The notes under the pieces are model-generated. The model ran no database searches and was not told the DNA's origin. It worked only from the letters and a program-made list of their open reading frames with translations. The position numbers and the translations under genes are program-made. From Proteles cristata cristata (Eukaryota; Chordata; Mammalia; Carnivora; Hyaenidae), in NCBI GenBank assembly GCA_017311185.1, contig JAESUZ010002392.1, positions 930,001 through 994,000 of the forward strand: DNA of 64,000 nucleotides, written 5' to 3'. Below, piece by piece: positions 47,069 through 58,914 of this stretch; position 1 is the stretch's first letter; the number at the start of each line of letters is the position of its first letter.

Positions 47069-48823
47069 CTAGTCATCTTCTGAGCTTTCAGGGAGTCAAA
47101 ATCTTTTTGCTGGTGGGGGATCTTGCCTCCATGTGGATGGCTACTGACTGAAGGGTGTGACTGAAGACTGTGATGACGATGGCAATTTGTTACAATAAGA
47201 CAACAATGAAGTTGCCATCAATTGACTCTTCCTTCATGGATGATATCTTCATAGCATGTGATTTTGTTTAATAGCATTATACCCAAAGTACAACTTGTTT
47301 CAAAATTGAAGTCAGTCCTCTTAAACCCTGCCACTTCTTTGCTAAAGAAATTTATGTAATATTCTAAATCTTTTGTTGTCATTTCAACAATCTTCACAGA
47401 GTCTTTACCAGGAGTAGATTCCACCTTAACAAACCATTTTCTTTGCTCATCCGAAGAAGCAACTCCTCACCCATTGAGGTTTTATCACAAGACTGCAGCA
47501 GTTTGGTCCCCTCCTCAGACTTCTCTTCCAATTCTAGTTCTCTTGCTATTTCTACCACATACTCAGTTACTTCTTCCACTGAAGTCTGGTCAAAGTCAAA
47601 ATCATCCACAATGTTTGGAATTAACTTCTTCCACACTACTGTTAATGTTGATATTTTGATTTCTTCTTATGAATCACAAATGTTCTTCATGTCTTCTAGC
47701 ATGATGAATCTTTTCCAGAATGTTTTCAATTTACTTTGCCTGATTCATCAGAGAAGTAACTATCTAAGGCAACTACAGCCTTATGAATATATTTTTTAAA
47801 TAATAAGATTTGAGAATTGAAATTATGCTTTGATTCATGGACTGCAGAATGGTTTGTTGTCTTAGCAGGCATGAAACCAACATTAAACTCGTTGTACATC
47901 TCCACCGGAGCTCTTGGATAACCAGATGCATTGTAGATGAGTAGTAACATTTTGAAAATAATCTTTTTTTCCTAAGGAGCAGGTCTCAACAGTGGGTTTA
48001 AAATATTCACTCATCCATGCTGTAAACAGATGTGCTCTCACACAGGTTTTGTTTCCCATTTATCGAGCTCAGGAAGAATAGATTTAGCATCATTCTTGAG
48101 GGCCCTAGGTTTTTTGGAATTGTAAATGAGCATCGGCTTCAAGTTGAAGTCATCAGCTGCATTAGCCCATAATAAGAGAATTAACTACTCCTTTGAGACT
48201 TTGAATCCTGGCATTGACTTCTCTATGGCTATGAAAGGCCCAGGTGGCATCTTCTTCTAATATAAGGGTGTTTTGTTTATTGTGACCACCTTCATTGACT
48301 ATCTCAGCTAGAGCTTCTGAATACTTGCTTTGGTTTCTACAACATCTGCTGCTTCACCTTGCACTTTTATGTTATAGGGATGACTTATTTTCTTAAGCCT
48401 AATGAACCAACATTTATGAGCTTCCAATTTTCTTCTGCACTGTCCTCACCTCTCTTAGCCTCCATCAAACTGAAGAGAGTTAGGGCCTTGTTCTAGATTA
48501 AGGTTTGGCTTAAGGGAATGTTGTGGCTGGTTTGATCTTCTATCCAGACTGCTAAAACTTTCTCTGTATCAGAAATAAACCTGTTTCACTTTCTTATCAT
48601 GTGTGTGTTCACTGGATTAGCACTCCTTCAAGAACTTTATTTTTTTTATTTAAAAAAAATTTTTTTTTTGCATTCACAGCTTGGCTAACTGATTCAAGAG
48701 GCCTCACTTTCAGGTTGTCTCAGTTTTTGACATGCCTTCCTCAACAAGTTCAATCACTTCTAGCTTTTGATTTAAAGTGAGAGACATGCTATTCTTTATT
48801 TCACTTGAACACTTAGACACCAG
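47069..48823 (-). pseudogene. Tigger1 transposase pseudogene (pogo-type DDE transposase)
   Basis: In family members this gene encodes a transposase with an N-terminal CENP-B-like helix-turn-helix DNA-binding part and a central DDE catalytic domain. Here it is a relic. By comparison with the family, the initiator ATG position at 48,821-48,823 now reads CTG on the coding strand. An A/T-rich insertion of about 30 bp lies near 48,639-48,668, inside the N-terminal region. Several frameshifts break the rest. Readable C-terminal pieces remain at 47,394-47,636 (WKKLIPNIVDDFDFDQTSVE) and 47,218-47,424 (TTKDLEYYINFFSKEVAGFK), in different frames. The stop (tag) is at about 47,069-47,071. The plus-strand ORFs across the region are shadows. 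Confidence 0.88.
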
Positions 48824-49239
48824 TGTAGGGTTATTAATCGGCCTAATTTCAATATTGTTGTATTTCACAGAATAGGGAGGCCTAAAGAGAGGGAGGGAGA
48901 GAGGGAAATGGCCAAGTTGGAGTTGCAGTCAAATACATACAACATTTATCGATTAAGTTTGCCATCTTATAATGGAGGCAGTTCATAGTGCTTCAAAACA
49001 ATTCCAATAGGAGCATCCAAGGTCACTGATCACAGACCACTATAACAAATCTAATAATGGTGAAAAAGTTAGAAATATTGCAAGAATGACCAGGATGTGA
49101 CACAGAGACATGAAATGAGCAAGTCCTGATGGAGAAATGGTTCCAACAGACTTGTTTAAAGCAGGGTAGCCACAAACCTTCATTTGTTCAAACCCCACAG
49201 CATCTGCAAAGCACAATAAAATGAGGTTTGTCTGCATAT

Positions 49240-51000
49240 AGCCAGAGAACAGAAAGTCCACCTGTTTCTTAAAACCCCTGACCTAAAAGAGATCCATATT
49301 ATTTATTCTTCTGTTTTTGAAAAATAGTGACATGACCACCTCTAAGTATAGGGGGAGGGGAAACCTACCAGTCATGGTACCTGCCTGGGCAGCTGTCTCT
49401 CAGTTTAGCACAACATTGTGGTATAAATTTGTGTGGACAGTAAACTACTTCCATGACAGTGGATAATAAATCCTAAGTAACAATTCTCTTAGTGTAATTC
49501 TGCTTCAGATATTAACCCTAGCTTGGTGCGTTTCATATTTTTGTGCTAATTTATATTTCTATATGACCACTTTTCCTCATTTCCTACTTTCCTTGATGCA
49601 TGAGATGGAATTTATTATGTCAGTATGCTTTTGAACATTCATTGACTTCATGAGACCCCTATTATGAATGTGAATATGTGAAGATGACTCCTGTAAGTGA
49701 TTAATCAATAGGCACACTGTTATCCTGGGTCATCACTTCATTCTCATAAAAGAGACTGAGCAGCTGAAGTAAAAGGATGGTACCTGGGCACAGTTGATTT
49801 TTTTATTGTCATTTTCCCATTATAAATAGGAAAAGAGAATACAACCAGGAGGAATTCAGCTAAGCAAATGGTCATTGTTTATGTGACCCTGTCATGAGAA
49901 TCTAGTAACATTCATGAAAATGGCCAAATGAGGGCCCTTCTTAAAGGAAAGATGTGAGGAAAACAGTCTTTAAACCTAGAGAGAGGAAAGGAGAAGAGAG
50001 GATAAAACTGGGAGTTCAAGCCCCCTGAAAATTTAAATTTTGTAGGATAAGTAGGTGTGTGAAGAAGCTAAAAGTAATTTTATTTCTTTTGTTACACATT
50101 TGATTTGTGTTAAGAACAATTGGTACTCTCACATAATTAAAGCAGTTCTGACATTTTGGTATGTTTCATTGTTGGGCTATGCACAGAATGTTCCTACTGT
50201 CTTTGTTAACGTATTTTGAATAAAGATGGGTTTTATATTCATTCTGACCTTGTGATACTACCTTGAGCTGCACACTACTGTATAAAAAGATAAAAGAACT
50301 TTACAATGATCAGTCTTGGCTATTAATGAAAAAATTGCTTATTGCCAAAGGGAAATACATTTGCACTATTCTAAATTGAATGACAGTTTAGCCTGTTAAA
50401 ATTATTTTTGTAGGGGCAACGTGGCCTCAAGAAAAATCTGTTATCTTGTGATTCTTTTAGATAGGAGCATATTACTCATGATTTGAAAATGTTTGAGGGA
50501 AATAAAATTAGTGGCATTAATAAACATTAATCTAATCTCCTCTTGATTACACTCTCTAAAAAGGAAAGACATGGATATGTGATTTTTTTTAAAGAATACT
50601 TAAAATTTTTAAATAGCATAGATTTGGTTTTGGAATATATTGCATTTTTTTCTTCCAAGAATGCTTCCTGTACTATGCATGCTTTGTTCAGGATTAAATT
50701 AAAGTAACAGTTAACCATTCTTGTATTCATAGCATAACAATTTGACTACTTTACATAAAATCTATAGAATATGGCCAAGAAAATTTAAGTCCTTGAGTGG
50801 CCAGCATTGATGTCATAAAGTCCATGTACACTGTTTGGATATTTCCTAATCTGAGATCATCACAGACCTTCAATCAGCGTTTATCTAAATCTAATTCATC
50901 AATAGTTATAACTACTGTGAGGGTAGAGGAAGTTGATTAGACAAAACAAAGAGAGTCCCCTCAAATTTTTCAGAGACATACAGGAACATCCTGACCCTAG
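49240..51000. other. Anonymous DNA between Tigger1 and L2
   Basis: No recognised repeat. Short minus-strand ORF at 50,527-50,730 without a domain. Confidence 0.5.
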
Positions 51001-51004
51001 AAAC

Positions 51005-51190
51005 TTAAATCTTCATTTATTCAACAAATATTCACAGACTGAGCACTGCTGTCAGCATGGGGTTTAGAGCAAGGAACAAGAAAGGCATGGTACCTGCCTT
51101 CCTTGAACTTCATTCAAATGGAGAAAACAGACAATAAACAAACAAGTATGTGAATTCAGTGGCAATCAGTAGTTTAAAAAAATAAACCAG
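51005..51190 (-). mobile_element. L2 3' region, antisense
   Basis: ttcatttattcaacaaatat, gactgagcactgctgtcagc, gtacctgccttccttgaact and aaacagacaataaacaaaca are the reverse complement of the L2 terminus. Confidence 0.65.
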
Positions 51191-52054
51191 GGAAAGGGGT
51201 TAGTCACTAGGTGATGGTATTTTGTATGAAGTCATCAAGAAATATCTTTCTCCTAGGAATTATTTGAGCAGGAACCATTCCATTTTGTTATCTTCAAGGA
51301 CATCTTTCCAGAAAAAAAAAAAAAAAAAAGGAACTAGTACAGAGATATCGAGGCTGCCCTTTCCAGGACAAGTGGCAGTCAGAAGTCCGTGCCCACATGG
51401 GTATTCCAAAGGTCTGAGACATTTTGTCCCCTGCTGTGGTTGCAACATGTAGAGGTGAGGAGCAATTGTAAGATACAGAATCATAGGAATTCTCAGGTAA
51501 GGCCAGGTAGTTAACACACAGAACCAGAGTAAGAAGGAATCATAATATGAAACCAAATAGAAGAGACTGTGGCAAGTTAATGACACAGCACATTCAGTGC
51601 TCAGAGAGAGCTATACCTTTGCTTATGTGTAAATGCTTTTTAGAAAGGGATGCTTCCTCTGTCTTAGAAGTCCCTGAGTTAGGATAATGTACCCTAAAAC
51701 TATTCTTATAAATTATTTAACAGTTGTTATTCCTAAAGACCCTGAGCCATCCAGAGAAGATTGAGTTAGTATTCACTAACTCACAGGTTAAGTATTCACT
51801 GTGTGAAAAAGTATGGAATTTTTATTTATTACTATTATTAAGAGTTCATCCTCTGAAGAGTAATCAATTTGCTAAGAAATCTCAGTTGCCTAGGAGTTCT
51901 GATATATGTAATTGTGCTATTTATGTGCTTGGGACCATAAATGTGATGAGAAGGGTAAGGGTACGGATGAGTCTGTTGAAATTAAAGTGGAAAATTTTTT
52001 TTAAATTATTGTTAACTGAAGACTGTACTTTACCCCAGTTTCCTTAATTTTTAC

Positions 52055-54335
52055 CTAAAATCCTGTTTCTGTTCCAAGATTCTATCCAGAATATTACATC
52101 ACATTTATCTGTCATATATCCTTAGGGTCCTCTTGACAATGACAGTTACTCAGACTGACTTTGTTTTTGAAGACCTTCCCAGTTTTGAGGAGTACTGGTC
52201 ATGTATTTTTAATGCAACTTTTTTTTTTTTCCGAATTGGTCTGATATTTTCCTTACAGTCAGACTGGAGTTATGGGATTTGGGGAAGAAAACCACAGACA
52301 TAAGGTGCCATTCTCATTAAACCATATCAAAGGAGCATAGTATCAACCTAACATCACTGCTGACATTGATCTTGATCATCTAGCTGGATAGTACTTGTCA
52401 GATTTCTCCATTTTTAAGTCATTTTATTTCCTCTTTTCCATATTTACTCTTTGGCAGGAAGTTACTACGTATAGCCCTTTGTAAGAGGTGGCAAGTCATA
52501 TTCCACCCTCTTAAGGATGGGTTATCTACATAAATTATTAGGAATTATTCTGCAAGGAATTTTGTCTGTTCTCCTTCTTATTTATTCAGTGACTTATTTT
52601 ATATCTCTATGGACTCTGGGTTATTTATTTCATACTTCTATTTACAATCCAGTATCATTTTATTTATATTGTTGCTCAAGTTTTTCCAGATTTGGACATT
52701 AAGAACTCTTTTATGAGTCTATGTCCTTTTGACATAGCTTTATCAATGAAAAGAAAAAAAATTTTTTTTGAGCACTTTCTTACTTTCTGATAGTACAAAT
52801 ACTTCAAGCTTATTATGAATATTTTGTGTATCAGTCCTAGAAGTAGTTATTTCTCCAAGGATCCCTTGGTCCTTTTATTTGAGAATGGTATTAGAAACTA
52901 AGATCTGAGCAATAGGTGTGCTCCTGGCTACAGAAATATTCTTGGTATAAGGCCCTCTCAGTTGATAGAGCGACATAATATATGTATGCATATTAACCTG
53001 TGTATATACACACATTTATAAATATTCCATATGTAGCCATCTGTATCTATATTAAGTTAAACATGTATTTCACACTGATGTCTCCAACTCTAATCCATCA
53101 CCAAATGAATCATTCCAGCCTTCTCCTTTCATAAACCTGTAACTCCCTCCCGACTCCCAACAGTGAGGACCTGGCTCCTGCTATCTGCCATCCATCTATT
53201 TAATGGTTTGATTCCAATATGCGTTTGCAGTGTTTTCAGAATTTTAAAACTCATACTGCATTGGGACACAAATTTAGCAACTTGAGTCTTACTCCATTCA
53301 TTTCTGAAGATACTTAGGTTAGGACCTTTTCTATCATCCCCTTCAAAGAGATTATTTCATTCATTTGTAATATAGGTGATTAATTTTGCCACATTCTGCA
53401 TTCTATTTTTGAATCCCCCCAAATTCTAAATTATGTACGTTTTTAAATTTACATACATTAAGGTTTACTCTTTGTACTGTAAAGTTCTCCAGATTTTGAC
53501 AAATAGATACGGAATCAAACAGAATGGTTTTATTGCCTTGAAAAAAATCTTTTGTGCTTTACCTCTTCAAGTTTCTCTCCACTTGCTGAAATCCTTGGTA
53601 CTACTAATGCTTTTATTGCATTTCTAATTTGCCTTTTCCAGAATATCATAGAGAATCATATGGCTTCTTTCAGTCTTTCAGACTGGCTTCTTTCACTAAG
53701 AAATGTATATTTAAGATTATCCATATTGTTAATGACTTGATAGCTCACTCCTCATTTATCATAGAAAAATATTCCATGGTTAGGATATACAAGTTTGTTA
53801 ACCACTCACCTATTCAAGGACATCTTGGTTGTCCAGTTTTTTTGTGATTATGAATAAAGCTACTCCAAATATTCATTCACGTTCAGGTTTTTATGTGGAT
53901 AGAAGTTTTCAAATGACTTGGATAAATACCTAGGGTTACAATTTCCGGGTTGCATAGTAAGACTATGTTCACCTTGTCAAGCTGCCCGTCTTACGTAGTG
54001 ACTATGCCATTTTGCATTCCCAGCAGCAGTGAATGAGAGTCTCTGCTGCTACACCTCCTCACCACCAATGGGTACAGTCACTTTTCCTTAGATTTCAGCT
54101 ATTCTAATAGGAGTGTATTTGTATCTTATTTAAATTTGCATTTCTAATGACAAATAATATTGAAAATCTTTTCATATGCTAATTTGTCATCTATGTACCT
54201 TCTTTTGGTGAAATGTATTTTCAAGTATTTTGCCTGTTTTTCTCCCCTCTGGGCTGCATGTTTACTTATTGTTGAGTTATAGAGTTCTTTGTGCATTTTA
54301 GTTTTAAAAATATTTGTCCATACTATAGGACTCAC
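52055..54335 (-). mobile_element. Old LINE-1 (L1M-type), antisense: long 3' UTR plus ORF2 end
   Basis: 52,055-53,400 matches the long 3' UTR of an old mammalian L1 in reverse: gttttgaggagtactggtca, ccacagacataaggtgccat, ctacataaattattaggaat, ttgagcactttcttactttc, actctaatccatcaccaaat. 53,400-54,335 continues into the ORF2-proximal part (tattccatggttaggatata, gcattcccagcagcagtgaa, attgttgagttatagagttc). No SINE interrupts it. ORFs inside are shadows. Confidence 0.82.
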
Positions 54336-54569
54336 TCAAAAATTACAATGTACTGATCAAACAATTCATTAACTTTCAGTGTTAGTATACACAAAAGGAT
54401 GATTTTTGATTTGGCTAGTTCTTCTTCCTTACCCCTCAAACATTAACTTTGTATTTTGGTTAATGCCTATTGGGATCATAAATAACTTTGATATTTAAAC
54501 TTTGTGTTGTCTTCTTGTCTACTTTTGTGTAAATGCCATGAGGCCCATCTTTATTTTGTTGCATTCCCT

Positions 54570-54772
54570 TTAAAAAATGTTTATTTATTTATTTTGAGAG
54601 AGTGTGCATCAGCAGGGGAAGGGCTGAGAGAGAGGGAGAGGGAGAATCCTTAGCAGGCTCCACACTGTCAGTGCAGAGCCTGACGCGGGGCTCAAACCCA
54701 TGAACCATGAGATGGTGACCTGAGCCAAAATCAAGTCAGATGCTTAAAAGACTGAGCCACCCAGTCACCTCA
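54570..54772 (-). mobile_element. Felid tRNA-Lys SINE, antisense
   Basis: aatgtttatttatttatttt, a GA-rich body, gcagagcctgacgcggggct, gatggtgacctgagccaaaa, and head gactgagccacccagtcacc. Target duplication: tgttgcattccct (54,557-54,569) and tgttgcactccct (54,773-54,785). Confidence 0.94.
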
Positions 54773-54794
54773 TGTTGCACTCCCTATTTTTAAT

Positions 54795-54850
54795 CAACAG
54801 AATTATAGTGCTCAATAAGTGTTGGATGGATGAATGAATGAATGAATATG
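54795..54850 (+). mobile_element. L2/MIR tail with GAAT repeats
   Basis: gtgctcaataagtgttggat followed by gaatgaatgaatgaat is the 3' tail shared by MIR and L2, with a small tetranucleotide expansion. Confidence 0.5.
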
Positions 54851-54854
54851 AAAT

Positions 54855-57120
54855 GAAATAGTGACTACCTGAGTTGAGTAGAGAAATAATTGGTGACATA
54901 TTCACCAATTTTATCACTTACATATAGATATTTTGACATCATATGCAAACACTACTGCTAGCAACTTATCAGGCTGCCCGCAAATGCTATTTAGGGGATT
55001 TTAAAGGACACTATTTATTTTAAATAGGCAATGCACAACGGAATCTAATTTAACTATGCAACTTAAGACTATGAGCTAAACAGAACTTTCCTTTTTAAAG
55101 ACAGTATTTAATACGATGTGCAAAATATTTAAGTAATGTCTATTACAGTCTTCGAACAAAAAAAATATTTAGAAACGTGATCCGGTTAGCATGAATGTTA
55201 TTGAAAGAAATATTTACCTGAACCAAGTTTCTACTAAATATCATCTTGCTGTTGTTGCTATGTTCAGATACACTTTCATGTTTTAGATGATGACGGAAAT
55301 TACCTACAACAAACCTTGAATCATCTTGTTTAAAGTAATTTACAGTACATGCTACAATTTCCAAATCTAGAAATAGAACATAGTTTTGATAGAAAGGAAC
55401 AAATACAAGTATACTATGAATTCAAATACCTGACTTATCTTCATGGAAAAAATATACAATGAGATCAGAAGATAATATGGGCAGTCATCCGTTTTATTTC
55501 TCTGCTAGAATGCACATATGAGTGTTAAGCTATGAAGTAACTGAAAACTCTTCCCAATACTTACTTAGTAAAATGCCTTAGCAGGTTACATGGTATGAAT
55601 TTATATATAGTTCTACCAATTGCAGACAACTGGTTAGCTCCCTTCACACACCTCATCATAGCATTTAACCTGAATGTATTCAACTAATACTATTTAAAGA
55701 AGGACCACAGACTACTTTCAAAAGGTTAGAAATTTCAACTTTACGTTGAAATGTAATACCTCTGTATGGTACATTCATATGAAAAGATACTGAGAGTAAC
55801 ATAGAAATATGTGACTTATTGACATAGCAAATATGCAAATGAATGGATTTTGCTAGTAACTACCTATTGACAAGACTCTCTGTATAATGAAAAGGATTTT
55901 GCCTCTCTTCAGTATATTTGCTTGAGAGTGGCATGTGACATTGACCTACTGTGTATCTCTGTGTTCCAAATTTTTTTAAGTCACTTAGTGTGTTCATCCA
56001 TGATGTGAAAGCTACCATCTCACTCAAACCCATTATACAAATTAGAAGGCTTTGTTCTTTTCATGTTTTGCTGGTAGGCATTAACATGGACACTATGAAC
56101 ATATTGGAGCTGGAAGTAATGAAGTGAAATTGCTCACATCATTACTTTAAATTGAAATGCAGACAGTTCATCTGCTTGGTAGAAGTCATGAGATTCTTTT
56201 ACCTGAAAGGTTAAAAACATCGAATATCAAAATTGAAACAACTACAAAAATCTACTACATTTTAAAGCTACCTTTTTTTTTCCTCAGACACTACCTCTAT
56301 GATAATTTTTGAAAACCCCTTGTATTCGTCTCTGGTTGCTTCAGGTCCCAATTGGAGCCTCTGTCTGGAAAACCAGCATTTTGAATTGGAAAGCATATTC
56401 TCTTGGAGTAGTGGTTGCATTCCCTTTTGTTTTCTTGTGTTACTATAAATTAACTTTTTAGCTCATTATTAAAGGCCAGATAGGTATGCATCATTAGCTA
56501 AGCACTAATGACCCTGCATTAGGGGAGAAAACTTGAACTAACCAACTTTCTACAATCAAACTGATTTTGTTTAAAGAAAGCTTCTTATGATGCTACATAG
56601 GTGAATACTTCAAAACATCATTTCTTAATAATGCTAACTTCTAAAATCTGCTTCAGTATAAGAGGATGTTCAGAGAAAATATGGCATTTTATAACACAAG
56701 CTATTTTAAAGCAGATGGGCTGTGTCAATCTCCAAGACAGTTTCTGCACTCGTTCCTATAGAAATCATAGGAAACTGTGCCAGAAACTGGGGATGTCATG
56801 CTAGCAAAATATAATCAAACATGGAGCATTTTTCATTTTCTGAGAATATAATAATAGTAATAACTGTGCTTTATAAGTTCTTTCCTACTAATCAAATATG
56901 CAGAGTTGATAGTTGACTCTTGAATCTTTTTGAGCGTGTGCTTTTGAAATTATTACCCACTTACAGAACCATAGAAATATACTAAATCTAGTATCTTCAT
57001 TTCACATGTTGTAAAACTGAGGCTTGGCTGATGATTGAAAACCTGAAAGAGGTACCTTTCCCACCTTCCAGCCTCACATCCTTAAATCTGGCATTCCTGT
57101 GTGATCACTAGAGGTGAACT
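54855..57120. other. Repeat-poor block containing the candidate exon
   Basis: No interspersed repeat recognised over about 2.2 kb, in contrast to both flanks. A strong plus-strand acceptor-like tract (cctttttttttcctcag) ends at 56,287, opposite in direction to the exon. Confidence 0.5.
55218..55366 (-). CDS. Candidate internal coding exon of an unidentified gene (149 bp)
   Basis: On the minus strand a pyrimidine-rich tract ending ttctatttctag lies directly before 55,366, and cag|gtaaat follows at 55,218, giving a consistent acceptor and donor. The 149 bp between them are open in one frame. The exon starts with two bases that complete a codon (AT, for example GAT) and ends on a codon boundary, so it encodes 49 whole codons. 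The peptide is mixed and polar rather than low-complexity, with segments such as VNYFKQDDSRFVVGNF and a C-terminal FSRNLVQ. It lies in a 2.2-kb stretch without recognisable repeats. I do not recognise the protein family. The frame runs on through the donor to 55,143, and an in-frame TAG sits at the acceptor, as expected for an intron boundary. No partner exon was identified in the window. It could be a chance exon-like ORF. Confidence 0.5.
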
Positions 57121-57369
57121 TTCGATTCTCCTGTGTAAATCCAGTCATTCCACTTGTGTGTAAGATTTTATCTCCTCTTGTCTACCCATGGGGAACAGTA
57201 CAGCCATTCTCACCTTCCTTTCTGACATTAATCTTTTTCTTTACTGGGCCATTCCTAATTACCCCTTCTTAAAACAAAAGGGAAATAAACAGGCTCTTCC
57301 CCAAAATTCTCTCTTTATTTGATTTTCAGACTGCCTTATGCCATCCCCAACCCCTTGCTTATTGGTCTG

Positions 57370-57500
57370 TTACAGTCGGGATCATTCTGTCTCCCTGACC
57401 ACTTAAATGTCAGAGGTCTACAAAGCTTGGCCTTTGGTCCTTTTCTTTCCTGCAGTCACTAACCTGGTACTCTTAACTCGTCTTAAAGCTTTAAAGATCA
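57370..57500 (+). mobile_element. L2 fragment before a SINE insertion
   Basis: cctgaccacttaaatgtcag and ggcctttggtccttttcttt follow the L2 RT region. The copy continues after the SINE at 57,722. Confidence 0.62.
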
Positions 57501-57712
57501 GGGGTGCCTGGATGGCCCAGTCACTGACTCCTGATCTCAGCTCAGGTTACGATCTCACCATTTGTGAGACTGAGCTCCATGATGGGTTCTGGGCTGATAG
57601 TGCAGAGCTTTCTTGGGATTGTCTCTCTCCCTCTCTTTCTACCCTTCCCCCCTTTGCATGCACATGCTTTCTCTTTCAAAATAAATACATAATCTTAAAA
57701 ATTAAAATAAAA
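57501..57712 (+). mobile_element. Felid SINE inserted in L2
   Basis: Head ggggtgcctggatggcccag, ttacgatctcaccatttgtg, gggttctgggctgatagtgc, and tail caaaataaatacataatc. An exact 9-bp target duplication, taaagatca, lies at 57,492-57,500 and 57,713-57,721. The L2 continues on both sides. Confidence 0.94.
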
Positions 57713-57721
57713 TAAAGATCA

Positions 57722-58300
57722 TCTCTGTGGTGATAATTTCCAAATTTGCATCTCCCGTCTCCTTCTATATTGAAATCCATTCTCACATATCCAACTGACT
57801 ACTCATCGTCTCCAGTTGGATGTCTAATAAATGTCCGAAATATAACAGTCTATAACTAAATACTTATTTTTGTTTTGGGGGGGCTTTTTTCTGTTTCCTA
57901 GCAGCTGTTCCACCATAGTCTTCCCTATATCAATAGATGATAACTCTATCCTTCCAGATGCCCAGAACAAAAACTTGGAATTGCCTTTGACTTCTAGTTC
58001 TCTCACATACAATGAATCCATCAGAAAACTGTGGCTTCACTTTCAAAATATATCCAGAATCCAACCATATATCTCAATTAGACTGCTGCTATCCAAATCC
58101 AGGTTTTTAACATCTCTCACCTAAGCCTTGGCAGATGCTTTCTGACAGGTTGTGCTAGGTCTAGGGACTTGCTCTTAGGGAATCTATCCTCAGTAGAGCA
58201 GCCAGAGTGATTCTTTAGACATGTGCATATCATGTCATTCCTCTACTAAAAGTTCTTCAATAGCGTCCCATTTCTCAGAGCCTATGTACATATATACGTA
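57722..58300 (+). mobile_element. L2 LINE reverse transcriptase remnant
   Basis: DNA such as aatttccaaatttgcatctc, tatccaactgactactcatc, gcagccagagtgattcttta and tcatgtcattcctctactaa follows L2. In one frame it still reads FPISIDDNSILPDAQNKNLE and later LHFQNISRIQPYIS, typical of the C-terminal part of the CR1-like L2 reverse transcriptase. It is not a gene: frames are broken and the copy is ancient. Confidence 0.78.
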
Positions 58301-58494
58301 AGTAAAGATATTAAATTTTAGGACAGTCAGTTCAGAAGCCCAAAGCATTATGGAAGGGGATGGGCAATCACCTAACTTCAATCTGAAAGACGACTGTAAG
58401 CTTCATAGGTAACATCCATGCTATGAAATGAAGGATGAATAGGCATTATCCCAGAGACTGGATGGTGGGGGGAGGGATCAGCATAGAACACTTG

Positions 58495-58715
58495 ACATTC
58501 TGAGCTTGTACTATGTCAAACACTTTTTGAAATACAAATAGTTTACATCTATATATTTACTTAATTTTCCCTATAAGCTTTCCAAATAAGCTTATAGGGA
58601 GTAGTACTTACTACACCAAGTAAGTAGTGTTATTATTCTTATTTTACAGATGATGACAGTGATGTACAGCCAGCTATTAGTAGAGCAAAGATTCAAGTTC
58701 ACTCAGTTCTTTAAG
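58495..58715 (+). mobile_element. MIR with internal hairpins
   Basis: tgtactatgtcaaacacttt, tattcttattttacagatga, tgacagtgatgtacagccag and aagattcaagttcactcagt follow MIR. Two inverted repeats (58,568-58,626) sit in the middle. Confidence 0.66.
58568..58626. repeat. Two adjacent inverted repeats
   Basis: tccctataagctt (58,568-58,580) and aagcttataggga (58,588-58,600) pair perfectly over 13 bp with a 7-base loop. tacttact (58,605-58,612) pairs with agtaagta (58,619-58,626). Confidence 0.9.
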
Positions 58716-58914
58716 GTTCAGGCACCAACTAGTGCCTGAGAAGTTAGCGAGACCCAGATCTTAGAGATCCTCAAAGTCCTAGTTTAACTTAGACTTTGTC
58801 CTAAGAGTCATCGGAGATATTTTTCTTACTTTTGGCTGATCAGTAAATTAGGAAAAAGAACTGGATAGGATGAAATTGTACAGTACTACCTTCAGTTTAA
58901 TAAACTGCCTAGAT

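Larger units (their letters stand above)
45895..49234 (-). mobile_element. Tigger1 DNA transposon (Tc1/mariner-pogo), near full length, split by an L1
   Basis: Both ends resemble the Tigger1 terminal inverted repeat: the left end reads cacatatacattggggatat (45,895) and the right end ...atgaggtttgtctg (49,234). Between them the sequence follows Tigger1 in reverse orientation: 3' UTR (aattttttggttttccagtg), transposase gene, then the 5' UTR near 48,840-49,230 with acatttatcgattaagtt. Removing the L1 at about 46,040-46,990 leaves roughly 2.4 kb, the usual full length of Tigger1. Tigger1 copies are ancient in placental mammals and inactive, which fits the many substitutions here. Confidence 0.93.

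Noticed and set aside
47443..47799. 118-residue Ser-rich plus-strand ORF
   Set aside because: Antisense shadow of the Tigger1 transposase relic.
56270..56450. Plus-strand exon after a strong acceptor at 56,287
   Set aside because: One frame stays open for about 50 codons, but no donor in a sensible place and no protein-like match; the peptide is hydrophobic and chance-like.
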